Shown here piece by piece: positions 33,382-42,753 of a stretch of DNA of 64,000 bases. A program made the translations under genes and the position numbers. The stretch comes from Pseudonocardia kujensis (GTDB lineage: Bacteria; Actinomycetota; Actinomycetes; Mycobacteriales; Pseudonocardiaceae), in NCBI RefSeq assembly GCF_021283305.1, contig NZ_JAJSOK010000001.1:186001-250000 (forward strand), given 5' to 3'. How positions within the stretch are numbered: the first letter of the stretch is position 1; the number at the start of each line of letters is the position of its first letter. The notes below the pieces were generated by a model. That model worked only from the letters and a program-made list of their open reading frames with translations, was not told the DNA's origin and ran no database searches.

Positions 33382-35985
33382 ATGCAGCCGGTGCCCGAGG
33401 CGAAGATCCGTGTTCCGGACCGGCCACCGCAGCTCGTGACGCGAGCCGCCGTGCGTGCCGCGCTCGACCGGATCCTGGACGTGGGTCTGGTCCGCGGTCC
33501 CGCCGGCTTCGGCAAGACCCTCGCCGTGGCCGACTGGGTGCGCACCAGCCCAGGCCCCGGAACCGCCTGGGTCCGCCTCGACGCCGAGGACGACGACCCC
33601 CGCCGGCTCTGGTCGGCGGTCCTGGCCGCCCTGGCCCGGTGCCCCGCGGTCCCGCCGTCGAGCCGGCTCCGGGACGGGCACGGCTGGCCCACAGCCGGCG
33701 GTCCGGAGTTCCTGGCCGCCCTGACCGCCGCGCTCGACGTGCTGCCGCGGCCGCCCCGCCTGGTGCTCGACGACGTCGGCGCGCTGACCGGGCCCGCGAG
33801 CGTGCACGGGTTGCGCACCTTCCTCCGCGACCGCCGTCCCGACCTGGTCGTGGTGCTGTGCGGGCGCGGCGAACCGCCGCTCGGCCTCGCCCGGCTGCGG
33901 GTGGCCCGCCGGGTCCGCGAGATCGGTCCCGACCTGCTGCGCTTCACCCCGGGCGAGGCCGAGGAGCTCCTCCGCGCCACCGTGCCGTCGCTCGGCCCGG
34001 CCGAGGTCACCGTGCTGCACGCGCGCACCGCGGGCTGGCCGGTCGCCGTCGGGCTCGCCGCCGCGGCCTGCGCCGACCCGACGGACCCCCGGGCCGCGCT
34101 GGGCTTCTCCGGCGAGCACCCGCTGGTCGCCGACTACCTCGAGGGCGAGGCACTCGCCGACCTCGAGGAGACCGAGCTCGACGTGCTGCGGCGCGTCGGC
34201 GTGGTCAACCCGGTGCCGACCGCGCTCGCCGCCGTGCTGTCCGGGCGGGCCGACGCCGGCGGGGTGCTCGACGCCGTCGAGCACCGGACGGGCCTGGTCC
34301 GCGCGGAGGGCCGGGGCCGGGAGGTCCACCAGGTGGAGCCGCTGCTGCGCGACCACCTGTTCGCGGAGCTGCGGCGGCATGCGGCGGGAGCGCCGGCGCG
34401 CCTCGAGGCGACGACGGCGCGCTGGTACGCCGCCGCCGGGCGGCCCGACGTGGCGGCCGAGCACGCGGCCCGCAGCGGGGACCCGCTCGTCGCCGCGGAG
34501 GTCCTGCGCGACGCCGGCCCCGCGCTGCTGCTCTCGGGACGGCACCGCTCGCTGCGTCGGGCCCTGGACACCGTCGGCGAGGCCGCGCTCGCCCGCGAAC
34601 CCGGGCTGGCGGCGCTCGCCGCGCTCGCCCGCACGGCCGCCGGCGGGCCGCCGGCCACGCACGCCCCCCGGTGGCCCGAGGACCCCCCGCCCGAGGTGGC
34701 GGTGCTGCGCGCCGCCGCGGAGGAGCTCGGCGCGGTGCCCGCCGGCCTGTTCCGTCACGACCCGGACGTGCTGCCGCACCAGCCGGGGGCCCGGGCGCTG
34801 GGGCTGCTCGCCGAGGCCGTCCGGGTCGTCCGGCTGGGCGATCCCGACGCCGCGCGGCCGCTGCTGGCCGAGGCGCTCGAGCTCGCCGACCGGCACGCGT
34901 TCGTGCACCTCGCGGTGCAGGCGCTGGCCCTGCGTGCGGTCGCGGCCGCCGCGACCGGCGACGCGGCCGAGGCGCGGCACGCGGGGCAAGCGGCGCTGGC
35001 CCGCGCCGAGCGGACCGGGCTGCGGCACTCGACCTGGGCGGCCGCCGCGGCGGCCGTCCTCGCCCAGGCGGCGCTGCTGCGCGCCGAGCCCGCCGACGCC
35101 GTGCGGCTGGCCGAGGCCGGGCTGAGCGGGCTCGACCACTGCGACCACGGGCCCGCCGAGCTGCGGTTCGGCCTGGCCGTGATCCGCGCGGCGGCCGACG
35201 TCGACGGTGCGGGCGAGACCCGCGGGGACCGTGCCCGCGGGCTGGACCGGCTGCAGCACGCCCGCGCCGAGCTGGGCGACGAACCGGTGGATCCGCACGT
35301 CGTGGCCGTGGCGGCGGTGCTGGAACACCGCGCCGCCCTCGATCTCGGGCACCCGACGGCGGCCCGCAGCGTGCACGGTTGGCTGGTCCAACGCGTCGGG
35401 GAGACCGCGGAGAGCGCCCTGCTGCGGGCGTGGACCGACCTCGCCGCGGGCCGTGACGACCGGGCCCGCGCCGCGGTGCACCGGGCCCTGGTGGAGTGCG
35501 GCTCACCGCTGCTCGGCGTGACCGAGGTGGAGGCGTGGCTGCTGGAGGCGACCCTCGCGGCCCGGGCGGAGCAACGGGCCGCCGCCCGCGAGGCACTCGA
35601 ACGGGCCCTGGCGCTGGCCGAGCCGCTGGGGGCACTGCGCCCGTTCGCGGGAGCGGGGCCGGAGGTGCGTCGGCTGCTGGTCCAGCTGCACGGCGGCCCC
35701 GGTGCGGCCGGCTCCTTCGCGGGCGCGGCCCTGGCGGTCTCCGCGACCACCGGCTCCCCGGCCGCGGCGCTCAGCGAGCGGGAGCGGGCGGTCCTCGCGT
35801 TGTTGCCCTCCCTGTTGTCGCTGGAGGAGATCGGGGCGGACCTGTCGGTCTCGGTGAACACCGTGAAGACCCACGTCCGCTCGATCTACGGGAAGCTCGG
35901 CGTGAGCAGCCGCCGGACCGCCGTGCTCGCCGGCTACGAGCGCGGGCTGATCGTCTCGGGGTCCGCGCCCACGCCCCGCAACTGA
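33382..35985 (+). CDS. Large MalT/LAL-type LuxR regulator
   Basis: An 867-aa ATP-dependent regulator. The N-terminal STAND NTPase has Walker A VRGPAGFGKTLAVADW (about residues 36-51) and Walker B RLVLDDVGAL (about 127). A long TPR-like helical region (about 330-790) follows. The C-terminal LuxR HTH is ALSERERAVLALLPSLLSLE, EIGADLSVSVNTVKTHVRSI and YGKLGVSSR. Such proteins act as inducer-triggered activators. Start ATG 33382 follows GGGGGTGA; a GTG 9 bp earlier is possible. Likely targets are the DUF7144-LapA-DUF2252-MFS genes downstream on the same strand; inducer unknown. Confidence 0.9.
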   Translation: MQPVPEAKIRVPDRPPQLVTRAAVRAALDRILDVGLVRGPAGFGKTLAVADWVRTSPGPGTAWVRLDAEDDDPRRLWSAVLAALARCPAVPPSSRLRDGHGWPTAGGPEFLAALTAALDVLPRPPRLVLDDVGALTGPASVHGLRTFLRDRRPDLVVVLCGRGEPPLGLARLRVARRVREIGPDLLRFTPGEAEELLRATVPSLGPAEVTVLHARTAGWPVAVGLAAAACADPTDPRAALGFSGEHPLVADYLEGEALADLEETELDVLRRVGVVNPVPTALAAVLSGRADAGGVLDAVEHRTGLVRAEGRGREVHQVEPLLRDHLFAELRRHAAGAPARLEATTARWYAAAGRPDVAAEHAARSGDPLVAAEVLRDAGPALLLSGRHRSLRRALDTVGEAALAREPGLAALAALARTAAGGPPATHAPRWPEDPPPEVAVLRAAAEELGAVPAGLFRHDPDVLPHQPGARALGLLAEAVRVVRLGDPDAARPLLAEALELADRHAFVHLAVQALALRAVAAAATGDAAEARHAGQAALARAERTGLRHSTWAAAAAAVLAQAALLRAEPADAVRLAEAGLSGLDHCDHGPAELRFGLAVIRAAADVDGAGETRGDRARGLDRLQHARAELGDEPVDPHVVAVAAVLEHRAALDLGHPTAARSVHGWLVQRVGETAESALLRAWTDLAAGRDDRARAAVHRALVECGSPLLGVTEVEAWLLEATLAARAEQRAAAREALERALALAEPLGALRPFAGAGPEVRRLLVQLHGGPGAAGSFAGAALAVSATTGSPAAALSERERAVLALLPSLLSLEEIGADLSVSVNTVKTHVRSIYGKLGVSSRRTAVLAGYERGLIVSGSAPTPRN

Positions 35986-36085
35986 GATCCGGGCGGGACC
36001 ACGAAGTCACACGCGGCGGGCGAGGTGCGCCGCGCGCGGGGACCCGACCGTGGACGGACACAGCGCTCGAAGGAGGAGCAACACC

Positions 36086-36511
36086 ATGAGCGACACGACC
36101 CATCCGCCCACGACGGGGACCACCAGCAGCACCGCGACGGCATGGTCCACCGGGTTCGCGATGTTCGCGGGTGCAGTGCTGATCGTGGTCGGCATCTGCC
36201 AGGCACTGGCCGGCATCTCGGCCCTGTTCCGCGACCAGGTCTACGTGGCCACCGCGAACTACATCTACTCGTTCGACATCACGACCTGGGGCTGGGTGCA
36301 CCTCGTCCTCGGCGTGGCGCTCGCGCTCACCGGTCTCGGCGTGATCCAGGGCCAGACCTGGGCGCGCGTGGTCGGCATCCTGCTCGCCTCGCTGAGCATC
36401 ATCGCCAACTTCATGTTCATCCCGCACTACCCGATCTGGTCGATCGTGATCATCGCCCTCGACGTCGCGGTGATCTGGGCCCTGGTCCGCGAGCAGCGTC
36501 AGCTGGCCTGA
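36086..36511 (+). CDS. DUF7144-type four-helix membrane protein
   Basis: A 141-aa membrane protein with four helices: TGFAMFAGAVLIVVGICQAL, TWGWVHLVLGVALALTGLGV, WARVVGILLASLSIIANFMF and IVIIALDVAVIWALV. Preceded by a Thr-rich N-terminus. The pattern FRDQVYVATANYIYSFDITT-WGW is diagnostic of this actinobacterial family of unknown function, often near general-stress genes. AAGGAGGAG lies 6 bp upstream of the ATG. First of four same-strand genes after the LuxR regulator. Confidence 0.85.
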   Translation: MSDTTHPPTTGTTSSTATAWSTGFAMFAGAVLIVVGICQALAGISALFRDQVYVATANYIYSFDITTWGWVHLVLGVALALTGLGVIQGQTWARVVGILLASLSIIANFMFIPHYPIWSIVIIALDVAVIWALVREQRQLA

Positions 36512-36523
36512 CCGGCGACCGCG

Positions 36524-36748
36524 ATGACGACGCAGCGGTCCACCGGCCGCGGTCGCCGCCGGATCACCGCACGGCAGGTCGTCGCCCTGGTGGTGGCGGT
36601 CCTCGCCCTGGTGTTCGTGCTGCAGAACCGCGACCCGGTGGGCGTGCACCTGTTCACCCTGACCCTCAGCGCGCCGTTGTGGTTGCTGCTGGTCGTCATG
36701 ATCGCGGTCGGGCTGCTCCTCGGCGTCGTCCTGACCCGTCGGAGGTGA
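36524..36748 (+). CDS. LapA-domain membrane protein
   Basis: A 74-aa inner-membrane protein. After a basic N-terminus (GRGRRRITARQ) there are two helices (VVALVVAVLALVFVLQNRDP and LWLLLVVMIAVGLLLGVVLT) joined by VGVHLFTLTLSAP, the lipopolysaccharide-assembly A (LapA/YciS) pattern. In actinobacteria, which lack LPS, the role is unknown. It starts 12 bp after the DUF7144 stop and ends 5 bp before DUF2252. Confidence 0.85.
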   Translation: MTTQRSTGRGRRRITARQVVALVVAVLALVFVLQNRDPVGVHLFTLTLSAPLWLLLVVMIAVGLLLGVVLTRRR

Positions 36749-36753
36749 GGGAG

Positions 36754-38193
36754 ATGACCGGTACGGCGGCCCCGCCGACCCCGCGTCCCACCGTGCCGGT
36801 CCCGGCCGAGAGCGTCGAGCTCGGCCGGGCCGCACGGGGTACCGCCCCCCGCTCGTCCCATGCGGAGCTGCCGGCGCGCCGCGGTCCGGGGGCGCTGAAG
36901 ATCCTGGCCGCCCAGGACGCCGGCCGGGTGCAGGACCTGTTGCCGATCCGGTACGCCCGGATGGGCCTGTCGCCCTTCACGTTCCTGCGCGGCTCGGCGG
37001 CCGTGATGACCGCCGACCTCGCCGGCACCCCGGTCAGCGGCATCGACGTGCAGCTCTGCGGCGACGCCCACCTGGCGAACTTCGGCTTCTTCGCCTCGCC
37101 GGAGCGCCGCCTGGTCTTCGACGTCAACGACTTCGACGAGACCCTCCCGGGCCCGTGGGAGTGGGACGTCAAGCGACTGGCGGCCAGCGTCGAGGTCGCC
37201 GGGCGGGACCGCGGCTTCCGCACCCGCGAGCGGCGGGACAGCGTGGAGGCGGGCGTGCGCGCGTACCGGCAGGAGATGCGCCGCTACGCCGGGATGCCGC
37301 ACCTGCAGGTCTGGTACTCGCTCCTTGAGACCGAGGACCTGTGGCAGCAGTACGAGCACCGCTTCGCCCCGCGGCGCCGGGCCCGCATGGAGCGGGACCT
37401 CGCCAAGGCGCGATCCCGGGACAACCTGGGTGCGCTGACCCGTTTCACGACGATGGTCGACGGCAGGCCGCAGATCGTCCCGGCGCCGCCGCTCGTGACG
37501 CCGGTCCGGGACCTCTACCCGGAGGAAGTGGAACGCCGCGGCATCGAGGACGGCATCCGCGAGATCCTGGCCGGCTACCGGGAGACCCTGCCCGCGGACC
37601 GTCGGGTGTTGTTCGACCGGTACCGGGCCGTCGACATCGCCCACAAGGTCGTCGGCGTCGGGAGCGTCGGAACCCGCTGCTGGATGATCCTCTTCCTCGG
37701 TCGCGACGACCGCGATCCGCTGTTCCTGCAGGCCAAGGAAGCCGGGCCGTCGGCGCTGGAGTCCGTGCTGCGCCCGGCGACGCAGCCGACCGCGGGCCAG
37801 CGCGTCGTCGAGGGCCAGCGGTTGATGCAGTCCGCCGGCGACATCTTCCTGGGGTGGCAGCGCACCACCGGGGTCGACGGCAAGGTGCGGGACTTCTACC
37901 TGCGCCAGCTGCGCGACTGGAAGGGTTCGGTCGAGGTCGACGAGCTGCGCCCGGAGGGCATGACGCTCTACTCCGAGATCTGCGGACGCACCCTCGCCCG
38001 CGCCCACGCCCGCAGCGGCGACCGGATCGCGATCGCCGCCTACCTCGGGTCGTCGAGCGCCTTCGACCGCGCGGTGGCGGACTTCGCCCGCGCCTACGCC
38101 GATCGCACCGAGGCCGACCACGCCGCGCTTCAGGAGGCGATCGACGCGGGCCGGGTGGTCGCCGACGACCCGACGGCGAACGGCAACGCGTGA
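36754..38193 (+). CDS. DUF2252 family protein (kinase-like fold)
   Basis: A 479-aa protein of the DUF2252 family, distantly related to aminoglycoside-phosphotransferase-like kinases. Conserved blocks: YARMGLSPFTFLRGSAAVMT, VQLCGDAHLANFGFFASPER, VFDVNDFDETLPGPWEWDVK (catalytic-type GDxHxxN and DFD motifs), VGVGSVGTRCWMILFLG and the C-terminal GRTLARAHARSGD. Substrate unknown. Six bp after lapA; its stop overlaps the MFS start (GTGA). Confidence 0.92.
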   Translation: MTGTAAPPTPRPTVPVPAESVELGRAARGTAPRSSHAELPARRGPGALKILAAQDAGRVQDLLPIRYARMGLSPFTFLRGSAAVMTADLAGTPVSGIDVQLCGDAHLANFGFFASPERRLVFDVNDFDETLPGPWEWDVKRLAASVEVAGRDRGFRTRERRDSVEAGVRAYRQEMRRYAGMPHLQVWYSLLETEDLWQQYEHRFAPRRRARMERDLAKARSRDNLGALTRFTTMVDGRPQIVPAPPLVTPVRDLYPEEVERRGIEDGIREILAGYRETLPADRRVLFDRYRAVDIAHKVVGVGSVGTRCWMILFLGRDDRDPLFLQAKEAGPSALESVLRPATQPTAGQRVVEGQRLMQSAGDIFLGWQRTTGVDGKVRDFYLRQLRDWKGSVEVDELRPEGMTLYSEICGRTLARAHARSGDRIAIAAYLGSSSAFDRAVADFARAYADRTEADHAALQEAIDAGRVVADDPTANGNA

Positions 38194-39815
38194 ACCGCTG
38201 GAAGCCGCTGGTCGCCCTCGGCGCGGCGCAGTTCCTCGTGGTGCTCGACACGGCGGTCATGAACGTCTCGATCAGCACGCTGGTCGCGGACTTCGACACC
38301 ACCGTCGCCGCCATCCAGGGGGCGATCACGCTCTACACGCTGGTCATGGCCGCATTCCTGATCACCGGCGGCCAGGTCGGCGACATCCTCGGGCGGCGCC
38401 GCGCCTTCGGGATCGGTCTGGTCGTCTACGGGATCGGCTCGGGGCTGACGGCGATCGCGCCGTCGCTGTGGGTGCTGGTGCTCGGCTGGTCGGTCGTCGA
38501 GGGGCTGGGCGGGGCGCTGGTGCTGCCTGCTCTCGCCGCGTTGGTGGGCGGCAACTACCGGGGCCGTGACCGGGCAGTGGCCTACGGGGTCGTCGGCGGG
38601 CTCGCCGGCGCCGGCATCGCCGTGGGCCCGATCCTCGGCGGGTGGGCGACGACCTACCTGAGCTGGCGGGTCGTGTTCGCCGGCGAGGTCGTCGTCGTGG
38701 TGGCGATCCTGCTGATGCTGCGGTGGATCTCCGACGCACCCGCGACCGGGCCACGGCGCCGGCTGGACCTGGTGGGGGCGGCGCTGTCGGTGGTCGGGCT
38801 GGCGTTCGTGGTCCTGGGCGCCCTGCAGAGCAGCACCTGGGGCTGGCTCGAGCCGCGCAACCCGCCGTTCACGGTGTTCGGCTTCGCGCCGACCCTGTTC
38901 GTGATCGCGTTCGGGCTCGTCCTGCTCGGGCTGCTGCGCAGCTGGGTGCGCCACCGCGAGCAGCAGGGCCGGGACCCGCTGGTGCGGTGGAGGCTGTTCG
39001 CGATCCGGCCGCTGCGGGCCGCGCTCTCCAGCCTGCTCGCGCAGAACCTGATCCTGCTCGGGGTCTTCTTCACGATCCCGCTGTACCTGCAGGTGGTGCA
39101 GGGTCTCGACGCCTTCGCCACGGGGCTGCGGCTGCTGCCGGTCTCGCTCACGATGCTGGTGACGTCGATGGCCGCGCCGGCGGTGAACCGGCTCGCGGCG
39201 CCGCGGGCCGTCGTGCGGACGGGCTTCGTCGTGCTGTGCGTCGCCACGCTGTGGCTGGTCGCGACGGTCCGCCCGGATCTCGACGACCTGTCCTTCGCAC
39301 TGGCCACCGGGCTGCTCGGGGTCGGGATGGGCCTGCTCGCCGGGCAGCTGGGCAACGTCGCGCAGTCCAGCGTGGGCGAGGTCGAGCGCAGCGAGGTCGG
39401 CGGGCTGCAGTACACCGCGCAGAACCTCGGCTCCTCGCTCGGCACGGCGCTGATCGGCTCGTTCCTGCTCGGCGCGCTGACCCGGGCGAGCCTCGCGGGG
39501 GTGTCCGCGGCGCCGGTGGCCGACGCCACGCGCCAGCAGGTGGGCACGGCCCTGGAGCAGGGCATCTCCTTCCTCTCGCTGGACCAGGCCCGTACCGCGC
39601 TGACCTCGGCCGGGATCCCGGGCACGGAGGTGGACACGCTGCTCGCGGAGTACGCCCGTGCCCAGCTCGTCGGCCTGAAGATCGCGTTGCTGGCCGCCGC
39701 CGCGATCGCCGTGTTCAGCCTGTTCCTCACCCGCGAGCTGCCGCACCGCCGGGAGGCCGAGCCGGTGGCGCCGTCCGAGCCGGCGGCCGAGCCGCCCGTG
39801 GGCGCGCCCGGGTAG
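38190..39815 (+). CDS. MFS transporter, DHA2 (EmrB/QacA-like)
   Basis: A 541-aa drug:H+ antiporter-type transporter with about 14 helices. Motif D1 VVLDTAVMNVSISTL at the first helix, motif A GGQVGDILGRRRAF (about residues 60-73) and motif C GLAGAGIAVGPILGGW (about 140) are present. A large extracytoplasmic loop near residues 430-475 is normal for this family. GTG 38190 overlaps the DUF2252 stop, so they are co-translated. Substrate unknown. It is convergent with the QueA-like gene, 4 bp apart. Confidence 0.93.
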   Translation: MNRWKPLVALGAAQFLVVLDTAVMNVSISTLVADFDTTVAAIQGAITLYTLVMAAFLITGGQVGDILGRRRAFGIGLVVYGIGSGLTAIAPSLWVLVLGWSVVEGLGGALVLPALAALVGGNYRGRDRAVAYGVVGGLAGAGIAVGPILGGWATTYLSWRVVFAGEVVVVVAILLMLRWISDAPATGPRRRLDLVGAALSVVGLAFVVLGALQSSTWGWLEPRNPPFTVFGFAPTLFVIAFGLVLLGLLRSWVRHREQQGRDPLVRWRLFAIRPLRAALSSLLAQNLILLGVFFTIPLYLQVVQGLDAFATGLRLLPVSLTMLVTSMAAPAVNRLAAPRAVVRTGFVVLCVATLWLVATVRPDLDDLSFALATGLLGVGMGLLAGQLGNVAQSSVGEVERSEVGGLQYTAQNLGSSLGTALIGSFLLGALTRASLAGVSAAPVADATRQQVGTALEQGISFLSLDQARTALTSAGIPGTEVDTLLAEYARAQLVGLKIALLAAAAIAVFSLFLTRELPHRREAEPVAPSEPAAEPPVGAPG

Positions 39816-39819
39816 GCCG

Positions 39820-40815
39820 TCACGGCAGCAGCAGGCAGGAGTCGCCGAACTCGTGCCAGCGGTAGCCCTCGTCGAGCGCCGCCGCGTAGGCCCGCTCGAC
39901 CAGCCGGCGTCCGGCGACCGCGCGGAGCAGGAGCAGGTGGGAGGCTTCCGGCTCGTGCCAGCCGGTGACCAGCCCGTCGACGACGCGGGCCGGTCGGCGC
40001 GGCCCGAGGACCAGCTCGGTGGTGCCCTCGCCGGCCCGGACGGTGCCGTCGGGTTCCGCCACCGTCTCGAGTGCCCGGGTCACCGTGGTCCCCACCGCGA
40101 CCACCCGGTGTCCGGCCGCGCGGGTCGCGGTGACGGCCTCCGCCGTGGCGAGCGGGACGCGGTAGCGCTCGGGCAGCGGGGTCTCGCCGGACTCGAGCGA
40201 CGACACCCCGGTGTGCAGCACCAGCTCGGCCACGCCGACCCCGCGCGCCCGCAGCCCGTCGAGCACCGCGGGGGTGAACGGGCGGCCCGCACTCGGCATC
40301 TCGGCGCTGCCGAACCGCCCGTCGGGCCGGGCGAAGACGGTGCGGTACTCGGCGAGGGACGGCCGTCCGCGGACGTAGGAGTAGATGATCGGGCGCCCGG
40401 CCGCGGCGAGGTACCGGCGCAGGCCGCCCTCCACCGCGATCCGCGCCCGCCAGATCCGCGGGCCGCCGGAGAGCAGCGTGGCGTGCACGCCGCACGGCAG
40501 ACCGATGCTCTCGCCGGCCCGGCCGTCGGTGATCCGGTGCCCGTCCGGCGTCCGCAGCTCCACCTGCCAGGTGCCCGCCGCGGCCGGCCCGGACACGTGC
40601 AGGACGACGGTCCGGCCCGACCGGGTGCCGTCGACGGCCGCCGGTTCGGTGTCGGAGGTGTTCACCACGAGCAGGTCGCCGGGCTCCAGCGCCGCCGGCA
40701 GGTCGGTGAACCGGCGGTGCTGCAGCGGCCGCCGTGCCCGGGCCACCATGAGCCGCACGCCGTCGCGGACCGGCGGGGGCGTGGTGGCCGTGAGCCCCGG
40801 CGGAACCGGCCTCAC
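39820..40815 (-). CDS. QueA-like protein, divergent from tRNA ribosyltransferase-isomerase
   Basis: A 331-aa paralogue of S-adenosylmethionine:tRNA ribosyltransferase-isomerase (QueA). Recognisable blocks: RRFTDLPAALEPGDLLVVNT, GRPIIYSYVRGRPSLAEYRT, GHRVVAVGTTVTRALET and a C-terminal LVERAYAAALDEGYRWHEFG with GDSCLLL. Key QueA segments are changed: the canonical AAPTAGLHFT reads AEMPSAGRPFT, and HVGxGTF reads HTGVSSL. No queuosine genes are nearby. Co-translated with the upstream SDR gene (GTGA overlap). It may act on another substrate; function open. Confidence 0.8.
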   Translation of the reverse strand: MRPVPPGLTATTPPPVRDGVRLMVARARRPLQHRRFTDLPAALEPGDLLVVNTSDTEPAAVDGTRSGRTVVLHVSGPAAAGTWQVELRTPDGHRITDGRAGESIGLPCGVHATLLSGGPRIWRARIAVEGGLRRYLAAAGRPIIYSYVRGRPSLAEYRTVFARPDGRFGSAEMPSAGRPFTPAVLDGLRARGVGVAELVLHTGVSSLESGETPLPERYRVPLATAEAVTATRAAGHRVVAVGTTVTRALETVAEPDGTVRAGEGTTELVLGPRRPARVVDGLVTGWHEPEASHLLLLRAVAGRRLVERAYAAALDEGYRWHEFGDSCLLLP

Positions 40816-41492
40816 GGGGCGACCGCCGACGCGGCCGCGGTGTAGCGACCCGAGGGCGGCCGGTCGGCGAGCAGCCGCAACAGCGCCGGCACGACGGTCC
40901 CCGGCTCGGGCCGGTCCGAGATGTCCTCGCCGGGGTAGGCCCGCTGGTGCATCGCGGTGCGCATGTCCCCGGGATCGAAGGCGTACACGCGCAGGTGCGG
41001 CTCCTCCACCCCGAGGACCGCGGCCAGGTGGTCGAGCGCGGCCTTCGCCGCCCCGTAGCCGCCCCAGCCCTCGTAGGCCTCGACGGCGGCGTCGGAGCTG
41101 AGCGTGACGACGGTGCCCCCGGCCGCGCGCAGGGCCGGCAGGGTCTCCCGGGTGAGGCCCAGCGGGGCCAGGACGGTGGTCTCCAGGACGCCGCGCAGGG
41201 CGTCGAGCGGATAGTCGGCCAGCCGGGGCAGCGGCGACGGGCCGAGCTCGCCGGCGTTGTGCACGAGCAGGTCCAGCCGGCCGCCGGCCGCCGCGGCGAG
41301 CTCGGCGCGGAAGCCGGGGTCGGTGACGTCGCCGGGCAGGGCGACGACGCCGGGCACCCCGGCGAGCGCGCCGCGCAGGCGTCCGGCGTCCCGGCCACAG
41401 GCCACCACGGTGGTCCCGCGCCGGGCGAGGGCGACGGTGAGGGCGAGCCCGAAGCCCTGTCCCGCACCGGTGACGATCGCGGTCGGTGTCAT
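40812..41492 (-). CDS. Short-chain dehydrogenase/reductase
   Basis: A 226-aa SDR. Cofactor motif IVTGAGQGFGLALTVALARR (TGxxxGxG), VVACGRD, LLVHNAGELG (NAG variant), catalytic Ser in VVTLSSDAAV and YGAAKAAL (YxxxK) are all present, so it should be active with NADP(H). ATG 41492 (MTPTAIV) is preferred over the GTG three codons earlier. Its stop overlaps the QueA-like start. The substrate is unknown; the pairing with the QueA-like gene suggests a joint pathway. Confidence 0.9.
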   Translation of the reverse strand: MTPTAIVTGAGQGFGLALTVALARRGTTVVACGRDAGRLRGALAGVPGVVALPGDVTDPGFRAELAAAAGGRLDLLVHNAGELGPSPLPRLADYPLDALRGVLETTVLAPLGLTRETLPALRAAGGTVVTLSSDAAVEAYEGWGGYGAAKAALDHLAAVLGVEEPHLRVYAFDPGDMRTAMHQRAYPGEDISDRPEPGTVVPALLRLLADRPPSGRYTAAASAVAP

Positions 41493-41535
41493 GGAGACCA
41501 CGGTGCGACCTGAAGCCGGGTTCAGGTCAAGGAGC

Positions 41536-42693
41536 TCAGTCCACGCGGCGCAGGCCCGCCGCGCGGAGCCGGGCGAGGTCGGGGAAACCGTCGACCGCCA
41601 TCAGCAGGTCCGCCTCGGCGAGGAACGAGCGCAGATGGTGCACCACGCCCTCCTCGCCGCCGACCGCCAGCGCGTAGACGTGCGGGCGCCCGGAGCCGAC
41701 CGCGGTGGCGCCCGTCGCGAGCGCCTTGACCACGTCCGAGCCGCTGCGCACGCCGGAGTCGAAGAGGACCGGGGTGTCGCCGGCGGCCTCGACGACCTCG
41801 GGCAGCGTCTGCAGGGCCGGCAGCCCGCCGTTGGCCTGGCGGCCGCCGTGGTTGGAGCAGTAGATGCCGTCGACCCCGTGGTCCTTGGCCTTGCGGACGT
41901 CCTCGGGGTGGCTGATGCCCTTGAGCACGATCGGCAGCGAGGTCGCCTCGCGCATCCAGGCCAGGTCCTCCCAGCGCATCGAGAAGCCGAAGGTCCGGGC
42001 GAAGAGCCCGACGACCTCGGCCGGGTCGGAGCTCGTGAGGTGCTTCCGGAAGTGCTCGTCGGAGGTGTAGTTGGCCAGGCAGTAGCCGCGCAGCTGCGGG
42101 AAGTTCGCGGTGTTGAGGTCCCGCGGGCGCCAGCCGGTGACCCAGGTGTCGAGCGTGACGACCAGCGCCTTGAAGCCCGCCCGCTCGGCCCGCCGGATGA
42201 AGCTGACGGCCAGGTCCCGGTCGTTGGGCGGGTAGAGCTGGAAGAAGCCGGGGGTGTCGCCGAGCGCCGCCGCGACCTCCTCCATCGGGTCCTGGGAGAG
42301 CGTCGAGGCGATCATCGGGACGCCGGTGCGCGCGGCGGCGCGGGCCGTCGCCAGGTCGCCGTGCAGGTCCTGCGCGCAGATTCCGAGCACGCCGATCGGG
42401 CACAGGAAGAGCGGGTGCGGCAGCTCGATGCCGAACAGCGTGGTGGAGAGGTCGCGGTCGTACGCGCCCTCCATCATCCGCGGCACGAGGCCCCACCTCT
42501 CGAAGGCCTCGACGTTGGCCCGCTGGGTGCGCTCGTCGCCCGCCCCGCCCGCGACGTAGGAGAGCACCCACGGCGGCAGCGACTCGGCGGCCCGCCGCTC
42601 CATCCCCGCGAAGTCGACCGGGAAGCGGGGCAGCAGGCCCCTCGTGCCGGCCAGGTAGATCTCCAGCTGGTAGTCGCCGTAGCGCGGTGACAT
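41536..42693 (-). CDS. Lactate 2-monooxygenase-like FMN alpha-hydroxy-acid oxidase
   Basis: A 385-aa FMN enzyme. Active-site residues include Tyr/FMN contacts in LSYVAGGAGDE, FQLYPPNDRDLA, TLDTWVTGWRPRDLNTANFP (lactate monooxygenase signature), Lys in IVLKGISHPED, the catalytic His and Arg in YCSNHGGRQANG and the phosphate site in VLFDSGVRSGSDVVKALATG. Members oxidise (S)-lactate or related 2-hydroxy acids, often releasing acetate and CO2. Divergent from the TetR gene with an inverted-repeat operator in between, so probably part of that regulon. Confidence 0.93.
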   Translation of the reverse strand: MSPRYGDYQLEIYLAGTRGLLPRFPVDFAGMERRAAESLPPWVLSYVAGGAGDERTQRANVEAFERWGLVPRMMEGAYDRDLSTTLFGIELPHPLFLCPIGVLGICAQDLHGDLATARAAARTGVPMIASTLSQDPMEEVAAALGDTPGFFQLYPPNDRDLAVSFIRRAERAGFKALVVTLDTWVTGWRPRDLNTANFPQLRGYCLANYTSDEHFRKHLTSSDPAEVVGLFARTFGFSMRWEDLAWMREATSLPIVLKGISHPEDVRKAKDHGVDGIYCSNHGGRQANGGLPALQTLPEVVEAAGDTPVLFDSGVRSGSDVVKALATGATAVGSGRPHVYALAVGGEEGVVHHLRSFLAEADLLMAVDGFPDLARLRAAGLRRVD

Positions 42694-42753
42694 CGATGTC
42701 CCTCCTGATCACGCGGGTCCGGCCGGACAGTAGCGCCGCCGGGGCCCAAACGA

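Noticed and set aside
32884..35481. An 865-codon minus-strand frame opposite the LuxR gene
   Set aside because: Its amino-acid content is that of a shadow frame; the plus-strand product has Walker and HTH motifs.
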